Below, one piece after another: positions 59,764 through 64,000 of a DNA stretch of 64,000 nucleotides. The DNA comes from a bacterium (GTDB lineage: Bacteria > Planctomycetota > Planctomycetia > Planctomycetales > Planctomycetaceae), in contig WGME01000028.1 of the NCBI GenBank assembly GCA_016125225.1, forward strand, positions 1 to 64,000. The letters are read 5' to 3'. The number at the start of each line of letters is the position of its first letter. Positions within the stretch are counted from its first letter, which is position 1. The translations under genes were made by a program, and so were the position numbers. The notes under the pieces are model-generated. The model had not been told where the DNA came from and ran no database searches. It saw only the letters and a list, made by a program, of their open reading frames with translations.

Positions 59764-61209
59764 ATGCTTCACGGGCTGACCCAACTGCAACACGCTACCC
59801 GTCGGCAGTTCCTCGCCGGTTCGGGGCTGTCTCTTGGCGCTCTCGCCATGTCGCAACTGGCCGGACCGGCCACTGCAGCGCCCCAACCGGTGAATCCGTT
59901 GGCCGCAAAGGATGGTCACTTCCCCGGCAAAGCCAAACGGATGATCTTTCTGCACATGACCGGGTCGCCGCCGCATCTCGACCTGTTCGACTACAAGCCG
60001 GAACTCGTCCAGCGCAATGGACAGGACTGCCCCGATGATTTTCTGAAAGGCCGCCGCTTTGCGTTCACTTCTGGTGTGCCGAAGCTGATGGGCACGCCCC
60101 GCAAGTTTCAGCAGCAGGGCGAATCCGGCATCTGGATGTCCGACGCCATTCCGCATCTGCATGGCGTCGCCGATGAACTGTGCGTGATCAAGTCGATGTA
60201 CACGGAGCAGTTCAACCATGCACCGGCGGAACTCCTGCTCTACACCGGTTCGGCTCGCTCGGGTCGGCCGTCGCTCGGTTCCTGGGTCACCTATGGCCTG
60301 GGGAGTGAAAACGAAAACCTGCCGGGGTTTGTTGTGCTGATTTCCAGTGGCGTCCAACCGAATGGCGGCAAGAATTCGTATGGCAGCGGCTTTCTGCCGT
60401 CGGTTTATCAAGGCGTGCAATGCCGTTCGCAGGGCGACCCGGTGCTCTATGCGTCCGACCCCGAAGGCATGGATCGCGAACTCCGCCGCCTCAGTCTCGA
60501 TGCCGTCCGCGATCTGAATGCCCATCAAGCGGAGGAACTCGGTCATCCTGAAACGCTCACGCGCATTGCCCAGTACGAACTGGCGTATCGCATGCAGGTT
60601 TCCGTCCCCGAGGTGATGGACATTTCCAAAGAGCCGCAGCACATTCTGGAGTCGTACGGTGCTCAGCCGGGGGCATCGAGCCTGGCAAACAATTGCCTGC
60701 TGGCTCGGCGGCTGATCGAACAAGGGGTGCGTTATGTGCAACTCTTCGACTGGGGCTGGGATTTCCACGGCACCAGTGGCGACAGTGACATCGAAGACGG
60801 CCTGACCCGCAAGTGCGCCACGATGGACAAACCGGTCGCGGCTCTCATCAAAGATCTCAAGCAACGCGGGCTACTCGAGGATACGTTGATTGTCTGGAGT
60901 GGCGAATTCGGCCGCACGCCGTTCCGGGAAGGACGCACAGCGAACAGCAAGCTGCTCGGGCGCGATCACTACCCCGATTGCTACACCGTGCTGCTCGCCG
61001 GTGGTGGCGTGAAGGGTGGTCTCAGTTACGGCTCCACCGATGACCTGGGCTTCGGCGTCGCGGAAAATCCGGTCCACATCCATGACCTGCAAGCCACGAT
61101 CATGCATCAACTCGGCTTCGATCACGAACGATTGACCTACCGCTTCCAGGGGCGTGACTTCCGTTTGACCGATGTCCATGGCCATGTCATACACGACATT
61201 CTGGCCTGA
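59764..61209 (+). CDS. DUF1501 (sulfatase-like fold) Tat-exported protein
   Basis: A 481-residue protein with a Tat signal (TRRQFLAGSGLSLGALA). The alkaline-phosphatase/sulfatase-like DUF1501 body has MIFLHMTGSPPHLDLFDYKPEL, NHAPAELLLYTG, VQLFDWGWDFHG, VWSGEFGRTP and GRDHYPDCYTVLLAGGGVKGG. The Asp and His residues in these motifs are plausible metal ligands of the superfamily, but no substrate is known. It is co-oriented with and close behind the PSD1-family gene, a conserved planctomycete pair, probably acting on the same substrate. The ATG at 59764 is chosen because it directly precedes the Tat motif. Confidence 0.92.
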   Translation: MLHGLTQLQHATRRQFLAGSGLSLGALAMSQLAGPATAAPQPVNPLAAKDGHFPGKAKRMIFLHMTGSPPHLDLFDYKPELVQRNGQDCPDDFLKGRRFAFTSGVPKLMGTPRKFQQQGESGIWMSDAIPHLHGVADELCVIKSMYTEQFNHAPAELLLYTGSARSGRPSLGSWVTYGLGSENENLPGFVVLISSGVQPNGGKNSYGSGFLPSVYQGVQCRSQGDPVLYASDPEGMDRELRRLSLDAVRDLNAHQAEELGHPETLTRIAQYELAYRMQVSVPEVMDISKEPQHILESYGAQPGASSLANNCLLARRLIEQGVRYVQLFDWGWDFHGTSGDSDIEDGLTRKCATMDKPVAALIKDLKQRGLLEDTLIVWSGEFGRTPFREGRTANSKLLGRDHYPDCYTVLLAGGGVKGGLSYGSTDDLGFGVAENPVHIHDLQATIMHQLGFDHERLTYRFQGRDFRLTDVHGHVIHDILA

Positions 61210-61224
61210 GCACTTTGCGAAGCC

Positions 61225-62823
61225 TCAAGGCAATTGTGAAGCAGCATCTGGTGATCGATAGAGCCGCGCGTAACAGGTGAAGGGGTTCGAGCGGTCGCCA
61301 AATTCCCGCAGTTGCACCGCCTTCACCGCATCGGGAACCCGATCACGGATCGAGTAGGGACCGCCGACCACATACTCGTAAGGTACCCCCTCGACGTTGT
61401 AAAAGAAGTCGAAAATCAACGCCAAGCGCGCATCGTATCCGGCTCGGTAGAAGTCGAAGACATACCCCGGGTCAACGATCACCACGCCCTCCTTCGGCGT
61501 CTCCTCCATCAGCATTCTCGTAAATGTCGGAGCATGGTAGTTGAGTTCGTGCCAGTGGCTGAGATAGACCCAGGTGGTCCGCACACCACTGCCCGGCACC
61601 ATTGCGACCAGCACCGTTAGGGAGACTGCCGCCACCAGTCCGTACTGTACAACCCGCGGGAGGCGAGCCGTCTGAATCACTTGCAGCAGCCCATCAATGC
61701 AAACTCCCGTGCAGAGGAAGCCAATCGCCATCGGGTAACACCAGTACCCTTTCGAGGGATGAGCCCCCTGGCACACCACCAGCAGATAGATGGAAGACAC
61801 CGCGAGCACCGCCAGCTTGATCCATCCCAGAAGTTCCCGTCGCTTTCCATCGACCGACAACCGTCGCCAGCGCATACCAATCGTGGCGATCAGCAGCACA
61901 ATCCCCCCCAACACCAACGCCACCTGCAGCGGCCCCACATGATCGATGAACAACGGCGTCTGAATTTCGAAGGAATAGCCCGGCGAAATCATCCGCGACG
62001 GCAAGCCCGGGCCGGTCCGGTTCAAGACGTTATTGAAGAACTGCTTGTGAAACAGGTCAGGGGCTTTCGCGATCAGCAACCCCCAGGGCGATGCTCCCAC
62101 GATTGAAAGCCCCACCAATGCCGCCCCGCGTCCCAACCGTTGCCACCATCGGCCGTGGATTAACAGCACCCACACACCGCACTGCAGCGCATAAACCAAT
62201 GCGAACGGATGAGTCATAAAGCCGACGCCAATCAATAACCCGGCGACGACCAACCAGCGATTCCGCAGCGTGCGTTCCAACCGCTCGATACAGACCAAGG
62301 CCGCAATGCCCAGCATGGCACACATTAAGTCAGGGCGACCATTGATGCTGGGAAACATGAAGGCCCGTGACAAGGCATACAACATCACGCCCCACCAGGC
62401 CGCCTGATGTCGACCCGTCAACCGCCAGCCCAACTCATACAACAGGGGCAGCAGCATCAGGCCGGTGATCAGCGATGCCAGCCGTGCGACACTGGTGGTC
62501 GGTTCCAGAATCACGTACCACAACGCCTGCCAGTAGAAGTAGGCCGGCGGTAACGTGAAGAGGACTTCGTCGGACCGGTAAAATGCACTGGTCGGATCGC
62601 GGGAGGGCAAGTACGGCACACGCGGCACACCGTCCTGAAGAATGGTGTAGCCCGGCACCGCAAAGAAGTCTTCGTCCTGAGCGGGAAGTTGATGCGTAAT
62701 CACCGGCACCCGCAGCAGCAGTTCGACCAGCATCAGACCCAGCAGTTTCAGATAGACACTGCGCGGCCAACGCGGTTCCATGGTCTTCAGCACAGATGTC
62801 TGCACAGCTTCGGCATCACTCAT
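61225..62823 (-). CDS. GT39-type (ArnT/PMT-like) membrane glycosyltransferase
   Basis: A 532-residue polytopic membrane protein with about ten to eleven hydrophobic helices. The first periplasmic loop has the acidic pair QDEDFFAVPGY, as in ArnT/PMT-like (GT-C) enzymes that use polyprenyl-phosphate sugars. A C-terminal soluble tail (about 440-530, containing VVIVDPGYVFDFYRAGYDARLAL) follows. It probably decorates lipid A, an extracellular polymer or proteins; the acceptor is unknown. Its ATG overlaps the stop of the upstream GT39-like gene by 4 bp, and it converges on the DUF1501 gene (15 nt between stops). Confidence 0.82.
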   Translation of the reverse strand: MSDAEAVQTSVLKTMEPRWPRSVYLKLLGLMLVELLLRVPVITHQLPAQDEDFFAVPGYTILQDGVPRVPYLPSRDPTSAFYRSDEVLFTLPPAYFYWQALWYVILEPTTSVARLASLITGLMLLPLLYELGWRLTGRHQAAWWGVMLYALSRAFMFPSINGRPDLMCAMLGIAALVCIERLERTLRNRWLVVAGLLIGVGFMTHPFALVYALQCGVWVLLIHGRWWQRLGRGAALVGLSIVGASPWGLLIAKAPDLFHKQFFNNVLNRTGPGLPSRMISPGYSFEIQTPLFIDHVGPLQVALVLGGIVLLIATIGMRWRRLSVDGKRRELLGWIKLAVLAVSSIYLLVVCQGAHPSKGYWCYPMAIGFLCTGVCIDGLLQVIQTARLPRVVQYGLVAAVSLTVLVAMVPGSGVRTTWVYLSHWHELNYHAPTFTRMLMEETPKEGVVIVDPGYVFDFYRAGYDARLALIFDFFYNVEGVPYEYVVGGPYSIRDRVPDAVKAVQLREFGDRSNPFTCYARLYRSPDAASQLP

Positions 62824-64000
62824 CGAGTCGTTCGATCGACAGAGGGTTGAAAGGTCGTTCGGCTGCGATACAACCGGAGTGTGGGAAACGTCGCGACCAG
62901 TTCATAGGCCTGATCCTGCCAGGGAGCGTTGGTCCAGACCACCACGCCGTCTTCCAGTGTCTCCGCGATGATGTCGTCCCGGGCCGTGATCACCCACAAC
63001 GTTTCGCCCGGCTGCGGCGTGCCTTCCACGGAGATGTGGCGGCCTTGCCTTGCCAGATAAAACAGGCTCGGCAAGTCGGTCGGCAAGGGGGCTGCCAATC
63101 GATGCCGGGCATCATCATCGGCGGGAACTTCCTGACACAGCCGGGCAATTACGGCGGGAACATCGGCCCACTCTTCACGGTATTCGGCATCAATCAATGC
63201 GGGTTCCTGCCAGACGAACAACCCGCCACCTAACAAGGTGAGCAAGACCAGTCCTGCACATATACGTGCCTTCCCTTGAGAGGAAATGAAATGGAATCGC
63301 AGACATCCGACAGCCACGGCAAACGCAATCCAAGGCATCAACCACAGAAAGATGCGCGGGGGGGCAATTGCCGACCGTAAGACATTGATCACCAGAACCA
63401 CGACAAACGGGCTCATCCAGCGAGATAGATGACGAACAGGGTGTGACATTTCTGCCAAGCCCAAGAATACTAGAATGACCCAGATATGTTCGGAAACCAT
63501 TCCGGCAGTCCACCACTCCAACGCGTGATACCAACTGTCCCCGAAAGCCGCCCAGAAGTTTGTAACGTTGTCCGGCCGCATGATCGGGTCGTTCAGGAAC
63601 ATCAGACCACGGAAGATGTAGGCGACTGAGTAGAACGCTGCGACCAGAACAGATGTGGCCAATCCCATCGTGGCCAGTTGCAGAATTCGTGTTTTGAGAT
63701 GTGGGCCCGAGGACGGCCGCCAGCCTTTTGCCAAGTACCACAGCGATGTCCCCAGGATCGCATACAACATGATCGGCATCGACCACAAGCCAAAGGTCGC
63801 GGCTCCGACGGCCAGACAACAGGTCCGTTTCGGGGATGGTCCGCTGCGATCAAGACTTGCCAGGGCGGCGTCAAATGTCACCGCTGCCAAAGTGACGAAC
63901 ATGTAACCCCGGGCATCTGTCGAATAGGCAATGAGTGCCGGTGCGATGGCCACCAAGGCGGCCGTCCACAAACCGGTTTCTCGCCCTCCCCAGGCACGAG
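62820..64000 (-). CDS. GT39-type membrane glycosyltransferase, partial (N terminus outside window)
   Basis: The frame is open to the window edge (the start lies beyond 64000); at least 393 residues are visible. It begins in GGRETGLWTAALVAIAPALIAYSTDARGYMF, the second-loop motif (TDARGY) typical of GT39/ArnT-like enzymes. Several hydrophobic helices follow, then a C-terminal soluble tail (EEWADVPAVIARLCQEVPAD...). The stop overlaps the start of the second transferase by 4 bp (ATGA), so the two are translationally coupled and probably work in one pathway. The N-terminal catalytic acidic loop is not in the window. Confidence 0.8.
   Translation of the reverse strand, partial: RAWGGRETGLWTAALVAIAPALIAYSTDARGYMFVTLAAVTFDAALASLDRSGPSPKRTCCLAVGAATFGLWSMPIMLYAILGTSLWYLAKGWRPSSGPHLKTRILQLATMGLATSVLVAAFYSVAYIFRGLMFLNDPIMRPDNVTNFWAAFGDSWYHALEWWTAGMVSEHIWVILVFLGLAEMSHPVRHLSRWMSPFVVVLVINVLRSAIAPPRIFLWLMPWIAFAVAVGCLRFHFISSQGKARICAGLVLLTLLGGGLFVWQEPALIDAEYREEWADVPAVIARLCQEVPADDDARHRLAAPLPTDLPSLFYLARQGRHISVEGTPQPGETLWVITARDDIIAETLEDGVVVWTNAPWQDQAYELVATFPTLRLYRSRTTFQPSVDRTTR

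Overview
The window looks like a chromosomal segment of a planctomycete (phylum Planctomycetota). Lineage markers include a PSCyt1/DUF1549/DUF1553 cytochrome-type protein next to a DUF1501 Tat protein (56.2-61.2 kb), DUF1080 proteins, a Tat-exported Gfo/Idh/MocA oxidoreductase, a secreted sialidase-like protein, and a long Gld-ABC/MoxR/VWA gene cluster. G+C is high throughout, except for one AT-richer gene at the left edge. No RNA gene, CRISPR array or prophage was seen. Identifications rest on reading motifs, not on database searches.

Layout. 0-0.7 kb: right end of an IS5-family element, abutting a gene whose last codons lie in the IS terminal repeat. 0.7-15.2 kb: mixed housekeeping and secreted-catabolism genes: sialidase-like, arfB, LysM lipoprotein, family-4 uracil-DNA glycosylase, Gfo/Idh/MocA, DMFase-like, eda, prfB with a +1 frameshift, usp, DUF1080, M19 dipeptidase-like, SGNH hydrolase, M14 deacylase. 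15.6-22.9 kb: TPR lipoprotein, recG, a BASS transporter, and a tight ubiD-ubiE-ubiX operon that fits the end of menaquinone synthesis. 22.9-26.7 kb: two small genes between palindromic repeats, then topA, divergent from a SurA/PpiD-like membrane protein.

29.4-53.1 kb: fourteen consecutive plus-strand genes, many overlapping by 4 bp. They encode a GldA-type ATPase, a GldF-GldG fusion, a DUF4340 protein, a MoxR ATPase, a DUF58 protein, two large VWA membrane proteins, a DUF4175-like membrane protein, two exported helical/low-complexity proteins, an NPCBM-like protein, and three HtrA-like proteins. Of these three, the first has an intact catalytic triad and the next two have lost the catalytic serine. 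This is the most interesting region: it reads as a cell-envelope machine combining an ABC exporter, a MoxR/VWA chaperone module and a protease/pseudoprotease set. 53.1-64 kb: LysM-L,D-transpeptidase, zwf, the PSD1/DUF1501 pair, and two overlapping GT39-type membrane glycosyltransferases, the second cut by the window edge.

A recurring structural theme is palindromic elements placed 2-16 nt after stop codons (after arfB, the M14 gene, the 22.97-kb small gene and topA). They look like REP-type repeats used as 3'-end hairpins.
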